A stretch of DNA of 31,369 bases. It comes from JBFWIW01 sp050253535 (GTDB lineage: Bacteria; Bacillota; Clostridia; Oscillospirales; Oscillospiraceae). A program made the position numbers and the translations under genes. The stretch is from the NCBI GenBank assembly GCA_050253535.1, contig JBFWIW010000034.1, forward strand, positions 1 to 31,369, in the 5' to 3' direction. This document shows, piece by piece, positions 5,684 to 14,164 of this stretch; the stretch's first letter is position 1, and each line of letters begins with the position of its first letter. The notes beneath the pieces are model-generated. The model was not told the DNA's origin. It made no database searches and worked only from the letters and a program-made list of their open reading frames with translations.

Positions 5684-7174
5684 CTATACCAGCGGCCGCA
5701 CGGCGTCATAGAGCCTGCGGTAGCGTTCATACACCTTCATAAACTGTTCGTGCTGCTCTTTTCGCGGGTAAAAAGCGTCCCGCTCCCGCACCATGCGGCG
5801 GGCGGCGTCGTCAAGATCGCGGAAGCAGCCGACGGCTATGCCGGTCAGCATCGCGCAGCCGGCGGCTCCGGCGTCCACGGCGGAGAGGGTTACGATCGGG
5901 ATATTCAGGATGTCCGCCTTCATCTGCATCCAGAGCTTTGAGTTCGCGCCCCCGCCCGTGGCCCGCAGTGCGCCGAAGCGTATTCCGGCCCCGGCGAGCT
6001 TTTCCATGTTCAGCCTCATCTCGTAGGCGACGCCCTCCAGGCAGGCGAGGTAGATGTCCGAAACGGTGTTCGCCGCCGTGAGGCCGATAATAGCGCCCTT
6101 CGACCCTGTGTCCATATAAGGCGTCGCCGCGCCCGCGAAATGCGGGAGAACCAGAAGCCCCGTCGGCCCCTCTCTATCCCGCGGCTCTTCTAAAAGCGCA
6201 TAGACGCTGACGCCTTTTTCGCGCGCAGTGTCCTTTTCCTTCTTGGCCAGCGTGTCGGCGCACCACTGCACCAGCGCGCCGCCGGTATAGGTAAAGGCGT
6301 AACAGACATATTTCCCGGGGATGACATAAGGGATTATCGAATAGTATCCGTCAAACATCGCGCCGCTCTCCGGTATCCCGTCGAAAACAGGCGTAATGCA
6401 CTCGACAGTCCCCGCTCCGTCGACGGCGCTCACAGTGTCGAACACCCCGGAACCGACGGCGGCAGCCACCTGATCGTGACAGGCGGTGACGATGACCGTT
6501 TCGGGCGAGAGGCCGGTTTTTTCCGCGACCTCCGGTTTTATCTTCCCCGCCGCCGTACCCGCGGGAACGGGCTTCGACAGGAGCGGCGCGTCCACCCCTG
6601 CGGCCTCCAGTATCGCGCGGCTCCATGTCAGCTTTCGAATATCGAATGCCATGGTCCGCGTCGCGAGCTGATAGTCAATCTGCGCTTTCCCCGTCAGCAG
6701 AAAGACGATGTAGTCCGCGATCAGAAAGATGTGGCGAACCTTTTCATACACGTCAGGCCGGTTGCTTTTCACCCACATTATCTTTGATATACTATACATC
6801 TCGTGAGGCCTGAGGCCCGAAATGCGGGCGATCTCCCTCTCGCCGAGCTTTGAGACCAGCTCCGCGCACTCGTTTTTTCCGCGCGCGTCGGTGTACAGCA
6901 TCGCGTGAAGGAGCGGCTCGCCCGCCTCATCCGTCAGCACAAAGGTCTCGCCGAAGCTAGTTATCCCGATGCCTGAAATGTCCGGGTGCTTTTCGCTCAT
7001 CGCCCGGATAACCCCCAGTACGCCCTGTCTTATCGCTGACGCGTCCACCTCGTGCTCGCTTTTGCCGCGCGTGACGGGGTAGTCGCAGTAAGCTCTGTCA
7101 AGGTACCTGCCCTCCCCGTCGAATACCGTGAGCTTGCATCCGGTCGTGCCTATGTCAAGTCCCGCAATCTTCAT
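5684..7174 (-). CDS. FGGY-family carbohydrate kinase (xylulokinase-like)
   Basis: 496 residues, normal for the family; ATG 7174 with AGGAGT upstream. The first actin-like domain starts GLDIGTTGCK (phosphate loop, residues 5-14). 'DYIVFLLTG' at about 154-162 is typical of xylulokinase-type members. Asp234 in 'ACHDQVAAAVGSG' matches the catalytic base region. 'ATGGGANS' at 405-412 is the ADP-binding loop of the second domain. These cytosolic enzymes phosphorylate sugars or polyols with ATP. The gene follows the class II aldolase by 24 bases, so the pair should act in sequence: phosphorylate a ketose, then cleave it. Which sugar is not clear; D-xylulose, L-ketoses and related compounds all have FGGY kinases of this shape. 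Confidence 0.93.
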   Translation of the reverse strand: MKIAGLDIGTTGCKLTVFDGEGRYLDRAYCDYPVTRGKSEHEVDASAIRQGVLGVIRAMSEKHPDISGIGITSFGETFVLTDEAGEPLLHAMLYTDARGKNECAELVSKLGEREIARISGLRPHEMYSISKIMWVKSNRPDVYEKVRHIFLIADYIVFLLTGKAQIDYQLATRTMAFDIRKLTWSRAILEAAGVDAPLLSKPVPAGTAAGKIKPEVAEKTGLSPETVIVTACHDQVAAAVGSGVFDTVSAVDGAGTVECITPVFDGIPESGAMFDGYYSIIPYVIPGKYVCYAFTYTGGALVQWCADTLAKKEKDTAREKGVSVYALLEEPRDREGPTGLLVLPHFAGAATPYMDTGSKGAIIGLTAANTVSDIYLACLEGVAYEMRLNMEKLAGAGIRFGALRATGGGANSKLWMQMKADILNIPIVTLSAVDAGAAGCAMLTGIAVGCFRDLDDAARRMVRERDAFYPRKEQHEQFMKVYERYRRLYDAVRPLV

Positions 7175-7198
7175 TGAAAAAACTCCTAATTTTATCCG

Positions 7199-8065
7199 TC
7201 AGTCCGCCATCGCAAAATCCAGCATGGCCTGTTTCACATTTTCCCGCATGGCCGCCCTTGCGGCAACCGCAATGGACGTGAAGAACAGCGGTTCGCCCTC
7301 TGTAAGGCCCTTTATATATTCCGCGCCCGCGCCACCGCCGGCCTTGTCCATATATGTAAAGTAGTTTATTTTCCTGACGCCGGCTTTTATCGCCCTGTGG
7401 AACTCCCCGCGGCTCACGCCGGAGCCGCCGTGCATGACGACCGGAATGTTCCCCGTCTCCTTCCGAACCTTCTCAACGATGGAGAAATCCAGCTTCGGCT
7501 TTGTGAGGTAGATGCCGTGCGTCGTGCCGAAGGAACAGGCCAGGGCGTCTATCCCCGTCTCCCGCACGAATTTCTTTGCCATAACAGGGTCTGTGTAGAT
7601 CTTGGACTCGTCATCCGACCCGGTTTTGTCCCCCGCGCCGGACTCGCGCCTGCCCATGGAGCCGAGCTCCGCCTCCACGGACGCGCCCGTCCTCTCCGCC
7701 ATTTTTACTGCGAGCTTCGTGTTTTTTACGTTCTCATCAAACGGCAGCCCCGAGCCGTCGAACATGATCGAGGTAAAGCCAATACTCAGCGCCGTTTCCA
7801 GAATTTCAAGATTCTCGCCGTGGTCCAGATGGGCGCAGACAGGCACCTTCGCCCGTTTGGCGAAGTCAACCATGATCGGCCCAATCACCTCCAGCGTGAC
7901 AAACTGTTCGTGGCACTGCGCGTACTGGATAATGACCGGAAGATTAAGCGCCTCCGCCGCCCCGATAACCGCCTGCAGGCTCTCAAGATTCGGCGCGTTG
8001 AAAGCGCCTATGGCAAAATTTCTTTCTTCCGCAATTTTCAGTATTTCTTTTAATGTGACCAGCAT
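7199..8065 (-). CDS. Class II ketose-(bis)phosphate aldolase (GatY/KbaY/Fba-like)
   Basis: 288 residues, ATG 8065 with AGGAGG about six bases upstream. The zinc-dependent aldolase pattern is complete: Asp81 and His82 in 'AHLDHGE' (catalytic base and Zn ligand), 'EAELGSMG' at 131-138, His183 in 'GTTHGIY' and His212 in 'VVMHGGSG' (Zn ligands). The spacing fits tagatose-bisphosphate aldolases. These enzymes split a ketose phosphate into dihydroxyacetone phosphate and an aldehyde in the cytosol. The usual 'KINxxT(D/E)' phosphate/substrate motif reads KINYFTYMD (232-240), an unusual variant that may mark a different substrate. First gene of the operon with the FGGY kinase, under the promoter at 8102-8130. 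Confidence 0.93.
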   Translation of the reverse strand: MLVTLKEILKIAEERNFAIGAFNAPNLESLQAVIGAAEALNLPVIIQYAQCHEQFVTLEVIGPIMVDFAKRAKVPVCAHLDHGENLEILETALSIGFTSIMFDGSGLPFDENVKNTKLAVKMAERTGASVEAELGSMGRRESGAGDKTGSDDESKIYTDPVMAKKFVRETGIDALACSFGTTHGIYLTKPKLDFSIVEKVRKETGNIPVVMHGGSGVSRGEFHRAIKAGVRKINYFTYMDKAGGGAGAEYIKGLTEGEPLFFTSIAVAARAAMRENVKQAMLDFAMAD

Positions 8066-8101
8066 ATGTATCCTCCTGATAACCTTTTTTTCATTTGCTC
8101 C

Positions 8102-8130
8102 ATTGTAGCGCTATCTTCCAGAGAATGCAA
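8102..8130 (-). promoter_or_regulatory. Sigma-A promoter of the aldolase-kinase operon
   Basis: On the minus strand TTGCAT (8130-8125), 17-base spacer, TACAAT (8107-8102), leaving a short leader of about 30 bases before the aldolase start at 8065. Confidence 0.75.
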
Positions 8131-8268
8131 ATCCCATAACACGTTTTACCTTTTAAAATTGAAAATTATTCAACTGAATGAAATGATGAAAATAAAAAAT
8201 CAGCGATATCGCGGGGATCGGCAGCAGCATGAAACGAAAGATATCCGGCCGAACAGACCGCATCGATA

Positions 8269-8308
8269 AAAACGGCAGCACCCTTGATAATCAGGGTGCT
8301 GCCGTTTT
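8269..8308 (-). terminator. Strong bidirectional-looking terminator after the nitrilase gene
   Basis: Arms AAAACGGCAGCACCCT (8269-8284) and complement (8293-8308), 16 bp with an 8-base loop. On the minus strand it is followed by a T-tract, which ends the nitrilase transcript about 150 bases after its stop. The plus-strand side also has TTTT. Confidence 0.8.
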
Positions 8309-8458
8309 ATCTTTAAATAACCAGTGCCTATCCCAAACGGTTATCCTTGTCTGCCCGTGATGGGTAATAAGAATTCATTACCGGATTTCCATACGCTGCC
8401 GGCAGGTCATATAACAGCCGTTCCGGGATTTCACCAGACGTCGGGTACACGGCTTCCG

Positions 8459-10699
8459 TTATGCCGCGGTATCGGGGATAATTATTATCGTACTGCCGGA
8501 AATATCCGCGATAACCTTCGCGCCGAGAAGCTCGGAGACAAACCTTGCGGGCAGGAACGTCCTGTCGCCGGAGATGTACGGGGCGCTTTCAAGTTCGACC
8601 GTTTTTCCGTTTACATAAGCGGTGGCGCTGCCGATGACCAGCTTGATCTCGGAATCCGAAGCAGCAATGGTCACGCTGCGGGCCGCATTGTCCCAGCTCA
8701 CCTCGGCGCCGAGGCTTTCGGCTATGAAGCGTACGGGAGCCATCGTGCGGTCGTTTACGATCGCGGGCGCGACGTCGTTTGTGACGGCGCTGCCGCGGAC
8801 CGTGGCTTCCGTGCTGCCGATTTCAAGGACGATGCTCTCGTCCGCGAAGAGGGACTCGTAGCCGTCGACCATGCACAGGGCGAGCTCGTCATACATTTTG
8901 GCCAGGGTGAGGTAGTTTATATTGCCCGTCTCGAAGCCGCAGCCGTAGAGGTCGATATTCGTGATATTGCCGTCCTCGTCGCGGCTGAACTGAAGTCCCT
9001 CGGGGCTCTCGGCGTCGGTGCCGGTGCCGTACATCTCGATGGGGTGCTTGTTGGCGTCGTGCGCGCCGTCGCCCAGATAATCCGGCGTCATGATGAGCGA
9101 GGTCGCGTGGAAGTAGCCGCCGGACCAACTCTCCATATCGTGCCACGGGTCCTCAGCATCGCCGGAGTAGAGGCCGTCGGGGCCCCAGACGTTTACGGTT
9201 ACGACGGCGACGTTGTCGCGGCTGCAGTAGGAGCCCATGCGGGTCTCGCGGTACAGGGCGTTGCCGGTGGTCGCGGTGGGATGCAGCAGCATCTGGGCGC
9301 CGCTCATCGTATAGTAGCGGCCCTCTTCGGGATAGAAGTGGCCGTCGCGGCAGATGTGGCAGCCGGCGGTCCAGGTGATGCCGTCCACGGTGAAGTCATA
9401 GAACAGGGGCTCGGTGCCGCAGACGGACCAGTAGCACTCGGAACCGGCGCGGTGCTCCTTCTGATAGGAGACGGCGAAGTCCGGGTCGGTCACATCCTTG
9501 CTGGTGTCGATGATGTCGATGGAGTTCCAGCATTTGAGCGTGTCCTCGCCTACGCCCAGGCGGCCGTAATAGTTCTCGGTCATGGGGCCGCTCTCGGGGA
9601 TCTCGCAGAAGCCGAAGACGATGTACATATCGTCAAGGCCGAGGTTTTTCGCGTAACCGAGGATATACTGGGCCGTATTGCCGTGGGCGGTTTCCGAAAG
9701 CGCGACGTGCATATCCATGGTCGCCTTGACCGTGCCGTCGGCGCCGTCCGCGGAGTAGACGGTCTCCTCCCCGGTCAGGGGGTTGTAGTCTTTATAGGCC
9801 ATATCGTCGATGCGGTACTGGTAGCCGGTCAAAAAGGTCTCGGGATAGACCATGATGTCCGGGCGCTCTTCGGGGTCCATGGCGGCGACCTCGTCGAGAT
9901 AGCCGGTCATAATCTCAAGCGTAGCCTTCTTGTCGCCCCAGACGCCGTTCGTATTGACCACGGCGACAATCGGGCCGCCGTGCTCGTCGATGGTGTAATC
10001 GAAGGACTCGCCTGCCGCCTGCTTTTCGGCGAGCTCATAGTACTGCGCGGCGTAGACGTCGGGTTTGAAGTCGTTCGTCACCATAACGGTGCTGCCCGGG
10101 AACTTGGTCAGATCGACATCGGCCGTGCTGACGACCTCGGCGGTGAATGCATCCTCGCCGACGCAGTAGGCGTTATAGGTCGGGATCGAATGCGCCGGAT
10201 CTTCCGGGTCGGTCGTACCGGCGATGGTGTCCTGCTGGCCGCCGCCGTAGCAGGTAAAGCCGGTGAAAACGCCCGAGAGCATGATGCTGCCGCCGGGGAA
10301 GGACTCGTCGTCCTGTTCGCCCGCAAGGTTCGCGGCCGCGATGAACACGCCGTCGCGGCTGGCCGCGCTGATAAAGCGGTTGCCCATGACCCACTCGGTC
10401 GCTTCGGAATCGCCGGTATCGGCGTCGTAGTATTCATTGTAATCGAGGGACATCAGGATAACGCCGCAGCCGCCGATGCCGTTTGCGGCAAGGCCGTTCG
10501 AGGANNNNNNNNNNNNNNNNNNNNNNNNNNNNNNNNNNNNNNNNNNNNNNNNNNNNNNNNNNNNNNNNNNNNNNNNNNNNNNNNNNNNNNNNNNNNNNNN
10601 NNNNGACGCATAGGCCGCTTGAGCCCCGGTCACCAAAATCGTCGACAACAGCATTGCAAGCATGACAACGGAACTAACGGCTTTCTTCAGAACTTTCAC
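8459..10699 (-). CDS. Secreted tandem nitrilase-superfamily hydrolase with C-terminal stalk domain (interrupted by assembly gap)
   Basis: GTG 10699 is preferred: GGAGGAG lies eight bases upstream and the product starts MKVLKKAVSSVVMLAML, a signal peptide ending near AQAAYA. After the 100-N gap comes the second half of one carbon-nitrogen hydrolase domain ('GNRFISAASRDGVFIAAANLAG', 'FPGGSIML'). Then a complete second domain: Glu in 'YPETFLTGY', Lys in 'YQKEHRAGSE' and Cys in 'GCHICRDGHFYPE' give the Glu-Lys-Cys triad. The last ~110 residues are a stalk (copper amine oxidase N-terminal-like) domain with 'RTMAPVRFIAESLGAEVSWD' and 'RTFLPARFVSELLGAK'. Such enzymes cleave amides or nitriles and are usually cytosolic; this one is exported. 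It has its own promoter and hairpin leader. Its substrate is unknown. Confidence 0.85.
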   Translation of the reverse strand: MKVLKKAVSSVVMLAMLLSTILVTGAQAAYAXXXXXXXXXXXXXXXXXXXXXXXXXXXXXXXXXXSSNGLAANGIGGCGVILMSLDYNEYYDADTGDSEATEWVMGNRFISAASRDGVFIAAANLAGEQDDESFPGGSIMLSGVFTGFTCYGGGQQDTIAGTTDPEDPAHSIPTYNAYCVGEDAFTAEVVSTADVDLTKFPGSTVMVTNDFKPDVYAAQYYELAEKQAAGESFDYTIDEHGGPIVAVVNTNGVWGDKKATLEIMTGYLDEVAAMDPEERPDIMVYPETFLTGYQYRIDDMAYKDYNPLTGEETVYSADGADGTVKATMDMHVALSETAHGNTAQYILGYAKNLGLDDMYIVFGFCEIPESGPMTENYYGRLGVGEDTLKCWNSIDIIDTSKDVTDPDFAVSYQKEHRAGSECYWSVCGTEPLFYDFTVDGITWTAGCHICRDGHFYPEEGRYYTMSGAQMLLHPTATTGNALYRETRMGSYCSRDNVAVVTVNVWGPDGLYSGDAEDPWHDMESWSGGYFHATSLIMTPDYLGDGAHDANKHPIEMYGTGTDAESPEGLQFSRDEDGNITNIDLYGCGFETGNINYLTLAKMYDELALCMVDGYESLFADESIVLEIGSTEATVRGSAVTNDVAPAIVNDRTMAPVRFIAESLGAEVSWDNAARSVTIAASDSEIKLVIGSATAYVNGKTVELESAPYISGDRTFLPARFVSELLGAKVIADISGSTIIIIPDTAA
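10505..10604. other. Assembly gap (100 N) inside the secreted nitrilase gene
   Basis: Exactly 100 N, the usual placeholder for a gap of unknown size. The sequence on each side belongs to the same gene: signal peptide on the right, mid-domain nitrilase on the left. The missing part should encode the first half of the first nitrilase domain, which needs more than the 33 codons the Ns provide. Confidence 0.9.
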
Positions 10700-10725
10700 G
10701 TATACATCTCCTCCTTTTTTTGACT

Positions 10726-10778
10726 GAAATGCAAAAAAAGGGGCATCCAACCTCTCGGCAGATGCTCCTTTGCATTTC
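10726..10778 (-). promoter_or_regulatory. Hairpin leader with T8 tract upstream of the secreted nitrilase gene (attenuator-like)
   Basis: On the minus strand GAAATGCAAA (10778-10769) and GGAGCATC (10768-10761) pair with GATGCCCC (10747-10740, one G-U) and TTTGCATTTC (10735-10726). The descending GATGCCCC arm is followed at once by TTTTTTTT, the form of an intrinsic terminator, and then by the Shine-Dalgarno. The predicted transcript starts only a few bases before this hairpin. It could be an attenuator or a 5' stabilising stem. I do not recognise a known riboswitch class. Confidence 0.55.
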
Positions 10779-10787
10779 TTACTGTTT

Positions 10788-10815
10788 ATTTTAGCCTGAT
10801 AATAAAAATTGTCAA
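10788..10815 (-). promoter_or_regulatory. Sigma-A promoter of the secreted nitrilase gene
   Basis: On the minus strand a perfect TTGACA (10815-10810), 16-base spacer, TAAAAT (10793-10788). It gives a leader of about 80 bases containing the hairpin at 10726-10778. Confidence 0.75.
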
Positions 10816-10930
10816 TTATGTATAATACGCAAAAATTTAACAGTCCTTATGCCAAAGTTTGTTAATTGTGTTCAAGAGAGCTGTCCTTGAAAAAGCGGAA
10901 CAGGCCGCCGCTCTATAGCCTTCCCCGCCG

Positions 10931-12211
10931 TCAGACCGGAGAAAAGCCGGTATAGCTGCCCTTTGCGTCAAATACCGCATTCAGGGGCTCGTCGTCCACG
11001 ACAAAAGCGGGATTTTCCCTGGCGGCGCGGTACAATCCCTCCGAAATGTGGAAGTCGTAGGCGTGAAGCGTGTCTTTTATCCAGACGATCCGGATGCCGT
11101 CTTTGCCGTCGCAGTGCACGCTGGTCTTGATACACAGCTGTACGCAGAGCCTGTCGCTGTCGAGAACCATGGGGATTCTGGCGTACTCCGGCACTATGGC
11201 GGTAATGCTGTTCGGGTAAGTCTCCTCAAAACTGATCTTGTTGAAAACCCTTCGCGTCGTCGCGTCCGCCATTCCGAGGCCGTTGAAATTGGACCCCGTC
11301 TTTTCAGAGAGATTCAGAACGCCGAGGCGCTCGATGAAGGGTTTTTCCTGCGCGTAGCGGGAGCGGCCGATCACGTTGGGATCCATGCCGTCTCCGCTGA
11401 TCTCCTTGCCGATCTGCTCCACAATGAGCACGTCCACCTTGTCAAACGGCACCATGGGAATCAGGTCCTTGGACAGCTTCAGCAGAGCGGGTTCCTCCGC
11501 CTCAATGGCCTCATTGGGGATGGCGCGCAGGGTGTGGGTCTGATGAAGCGCGTTTTCCACAATGCCGAAAGCAAAGGGAATATTGACGCTTTTAAGGGCG
11601 ACGCGCCCGAAGCCGGGGACATTCACCGTCATGGCGTCCATACCCATCTGATGGCAGATCTCGGCCCCATACTGTTTTCCGAGTCCGATAGCCAGCATTT
11701 TCATGATGCCGCTCTCAAACGGGCCGTGAAAATCGGTATGCGCCTTGATGCGCCCCACGGGAACGACATAGTCGCAGGAGCGGGCAAACGCGTCCATGCG
11801 CACGTCGAACCCTTCGGCGGAGACGCCTATTTTTTCCGTGTCCATGCACGAATGGATGGGACAGCCGATACTCTCCTCCGTAATGCCGTAATGCGTCAGA
11901 ACGGCGAGCTGCCCCTTGGCCGTGGCGCCGCCGTGGCTGCCCATGCCGGGAACGACCACCGGTCTCGCGCCCACCCTGTAAAACTCCTCGGCCAGCGTCC
12001 GGAGAATGACGACGCTGTTCGCTATTTCCCGGCTGGACGCCGTAAAGCAGACGCTTTTGCCCGGCTCGATGCGGTCGAGCGTGCCGGGGCGGCGCAGCGC
12101 CGCTCTCACGGCCTCCGCAACATTGTCCACGTGGCTGTCGTCAAATGTGTTGCGCATGTGATAAAATTTGGGGATTTCATAATTTTCCAGTATACTTCTG
12201 ACTATGCTCAT
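10931..12211 (-). CDS. LarA-family (lactate racemase-like, nickel-pincer) protein
   Basis: 426 residues, ATG 12211 with GGAGT upstream. 'PGMGSHGGA' (His93), 'IKAHTDF' (His158), 'GIMKMLAIGLG' (Lys171) and 'AEICHQMG' (His187) match in order and near-spacing the LarA residues His108, His174, Lys184 and His200 that hold the nickel-pincer nucleotide cofactor and do catalysis. LarA-type enzymes racemise or epimerise 2-hydroxy acids in the cytosol. The sequence is far from lactate racemase elsewhere, so the substrate is probably different. It is the last gene after a TRAP transporter and SDR, which suggests it acts on the imported hydroxy or sugar acid. The cofactor genes larB, larC and larE are not in this window. 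A 14-bp hairpin (12246-12275) separates it from dctM. Confidence 0.87.
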   Translation of the reverse strand: MSIVRSILENYEIPKFYHMRNTFDDSHVDNVAEAVRAALRRPGTLDRIEPGKSVCFTASSREIANSVVILRTLAEEFYRVGARPVVVPGMGSHGGATAKGQLAVLTHYGITEESIGCPIHSCMDTEKIGVSAEGFDVRMDAFARSCDYVVPVGRIKAHTDFHGPFESGIMKMLAIGLGKQYGAEICHQMGMDAMTVNVPGFGRVALKSVNIPFAFGIVENALHQTHTLRAIPNEAIEAEEPALLKLSKDLIPMVPFDKVDVLIVEQIGKEISGDGMDPNVIGRSRYAQEKPFIERLGVLNLSEKTGSNFNGLGMADATTRRVFNKISFEETYPNSITAIVPEYARIPMVLDSDRLCVQLCIKTSVHCDGKDGIRIVWIKDTLHAYDFHISEGLYRAARENPAFVVDDEPLNAVFDAKGSYTGFSPV

Positions 12212-12245
12212 ATCCAGGAACTCCTTTTTAGTGAGATAACAGTAT

Positions 12246-12275
12246 TTAGCCCCCGGCCGAACGGCCGGGGGCTAA
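12246..12275 (-). other. Intercistronic GC-rich hairpin between dctM and the LarA-type gene
   Basis: TTAGCCCCCGGCCG (12246-12259) and its complement (12262-12275) form a 14-bp stem with a 2-4 base loop. There is no T-tract after it on the minus strand, so it is more likely an RNA-stability or expression-balancing element than a full terminator. Confidence 0.6.
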
Positions 12276-12299
12276 AGGCATAAGGGCCCCGGCCCTCGA

Positions 12300-13577
12300 T
12301 CAGGCAAGCCAGCCCAAAGGTACCAGAATCAGACTCGGGAAGAAAATGAACAGGAACAAAATCACGATTTCAATAATCAGGAAGGGTATTACGCCGGCGA
12401 CAACCCTCGCCACATTGAGACGCGAGATACTGCTGCCCACATATAGAACGATTCCCACAGGAGGCGTGATAAGACCGATGCACAGGTTCAGGACCATAAT
12501 GAGCGCGAAGGCATATTCGTTTATGCCGGCGGCTTTAATAAGCGGGAACAGTACGGGAGCGAAAATCAGGATATTGGGCGTCACGTCCATCACCATGCCC
12601 ATGAGGAACAGGAACAGATTGATCACCACCAGCAGCAGCAATGGGTGGCCGATCAGCGGGCCGCACATGGATACCACCAGGTCGGGAACCTTGGCAACCG
12701 TTATCATATATCCCACGGCGGAGGCGGCCGCCACAATGAACATAACCGTAGCCGTACTCTTTGCGGAAGCAACGAGTGCCCGATAGAGCTGCTTCAGATT
12801 AAGTTCGCGGTAAATGAACAGGCAGACCAGAATCGCGTATACACAGGCAAAGGCGCCGGCTTCGGTGGGCGTAAAGATACCCATTCTGATTCCGCCGATA
12901 ATCAGCACCGGCATAAACAGGGCGGGAATAGATTCCAGCAGCAGCTTCATACCCTCTTTAAAGCCATACTTCTTGATATCATTATAGCCGTCCTTGCGCA
13001 CGACGAAGAACCAGACGACCATCAGCGCCACGCCCATAATAATTCCGGGGATAATGCCGGACATGAACATTCTGGAAATCGACAGGCCTACGGAGGTACC
13101 CAGGACAATCATGGGGATGCTGGGCGGAATAATTGGGGCTATTATGGAAGACGAACAGACAAGGCCGGTAGCCCGCTCGGTTTTATAGCCGTTTTGAATC
13201 ATCAGGGGCATCAGGATGGCGCCCAGCGCGGCCGCATCGGCGATAGCGCTGCCGGAGAGGCCGGCAAAGAGAATGCTGGCAAGAATGCAGGTGTAGCCCA
13301 AACCGCCGTTAATTCGGCCAACGGCCAGATTGGCCGCGTTGACTATGCGCTTGGAGAGACCGCCGGTAGCCATGATTTCACCGGCCAGCATGAAGAAAGG
13401 TATAGCCATCAGGGCAAAATTGTTTGTGGCCGCCACCATCTGCTGCGCAGCGGTAACAGGATCGAAAATGTTAAGATAGACCATCAGGACGAAAGCGCAG
13501 CCGGTCAGGGAAATAGCGACCGGCACGCCCACCGCCAGAAAGGTGAACAGAGTACCCATGAAAACCAAAAGTGCCAT
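12300..13577 (-). CDS. dctM: TRAP transporter large permease subunit DctM
   Basis: 425 residues, about 12-13 membrane helices, normal for DctM. The family signature 'GGLSKRIVNAANLAVGRINGG' at about 72-92 is followed by 'ILFAGLSGSAIADAAALGAILMPLM'. 'LCIGLITPPVGIVLYVGSSIS' near 365-385 is the matching motif of the second half. It forms the ion-coupled channel that moves the substrate delivered by DctP across the membrane, driven by a sodium gradient in studied members. The start ATG 13577 lies three bases after the dctQ stop, and the dctQ end carries its ribosome binding site (GGGGAGAGG), so the two are translationally close. Confidence 0.96.
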   Translation of the reverse strand: MALLVFMGTLFTFLAVGVPVAISLTGCAFVLMVYLNIFDPVTAAQQMVAATNNFALMAIPFFMLAGEIMATGGLSKRIVNAANLAVGRINGGLGYTCILASILFAGLSGSAIADAAALGAILMPLMIQNGYKTERATGLVCSSSIIAPIIPPSIPMIVLGTSVGLSISRMFMSGIIPGIIMGVALMVVWFFVVRKDGYNDIKKYGFKEGMKLLLESIPALFMPVLIIGGIRMGIFTPTEAGAFACVYAILVCLFIYRELNLKQLYRALVASAKSTATVMFIVAAASAVGYMITVAKVPDLVVSMCGPLIGHPLLLLVVINLFLFLMGMVMDVTPNILIFAPVLFPLIKAAGINEYAFALIMVLNLCIGLITPPVGIVLYVGSSISRLNVARVVAGVIPFLIIEIVILFLFIFFPSLILVPLGWLA

Positions 13578-13580
13578 GGC

Positions 13581-14108
13581 TTACCTCTCCCCCTTCCGGC
13601 TTTTCGCATTCCGTATCTCACGGACAATGTCCCAAACGCACAGAATTACAATCGCGACCGAGCTGATTGCCAGCGAGGACGAAATAAGCATCCAGTTTGT
13701 ATGGGTTGCCAGCGTCTTGTAGTTGGACAGCATCAGATAGCCGATGCCGCCCCACGAGAGGAGCACCATGGATGCGAGGATGACAATATACTTAATGATT
13801 TTGACGATCAGGCTGGCCGCGCCCTTCAGGTGATCGGTCAGCATCGTCACTTCCACATGGTCATGCGTCATCCACGCGGTGATAACGCCAAGATATGTAA
13901 TCCAAATAAACATAAATCGGGAAATTTCTTCAGCCTGCGTCAGGCTGGAGTTAAAGCCATACCGCAAAACGGCATTGACAAAGGTCAGTATGACCATTAT
14001 TGATATACAGCACATGGACAAAAAGTCCACGACTCGCGTAAATGCATCTTTTTTCCGGGGTTTGCTTTCCGAGGTCTGATCTTGCTTAATATCATTGTTA
14101 TCAGCCAC
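13581..14108 (-). CDS. dctQ: TRAP transporter small permease subunit DctQ
   Basis: 175 residues from GTG 14108 with AAAGGAGGGGG five to six bases upstream. Four membrane helices (about 33-53, 68-88, 103-125 and 138-160) after a charged, lysine-rich N-terminus of some 28 residues. 'SLTQAEEISRFMFIWITYLGVITAW' is the conserved DctQ core. It forms the membrane complex with DctM. It sits between dctP and dctM in the usual order. Confidence 0.95.
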   Translation of the reverse strand: MADNNDIKQDQTSESKPRKKDAFTRVVDFLSMCCISIMVILTFVNAVLRYGFNSSLTQAEEISRFMFIWITYLGVITAWMTHDHVEVTMLTDHLKGAASLIVKIIKYIVILASMVLLSWGGIGYLMLSNYKTLATHTNWMLISSSLAISSVAIVILCVWDIVREIRNAKSRKGER

Positions 14109-14164
14109 TTAATCCCCCTCCTTTCGAATCATCGGACGGCGCTTTTACAGGCGGGCATTCTTGA

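Noticed and set aside
8324..10723. 799-codon open frame on the plus strand
   Set aside because: It is the antisense shadow of the secreted nitrilase gene; no ribosome binding site and low-complexity Gly/Val/Asp content typical of GC-rich antisense frames.
12645..14003. 452-codon plus-strand open frame
   Set aside because: Antisense to dctM and dctQ, which have clear family motifs and ribosome binding sites.
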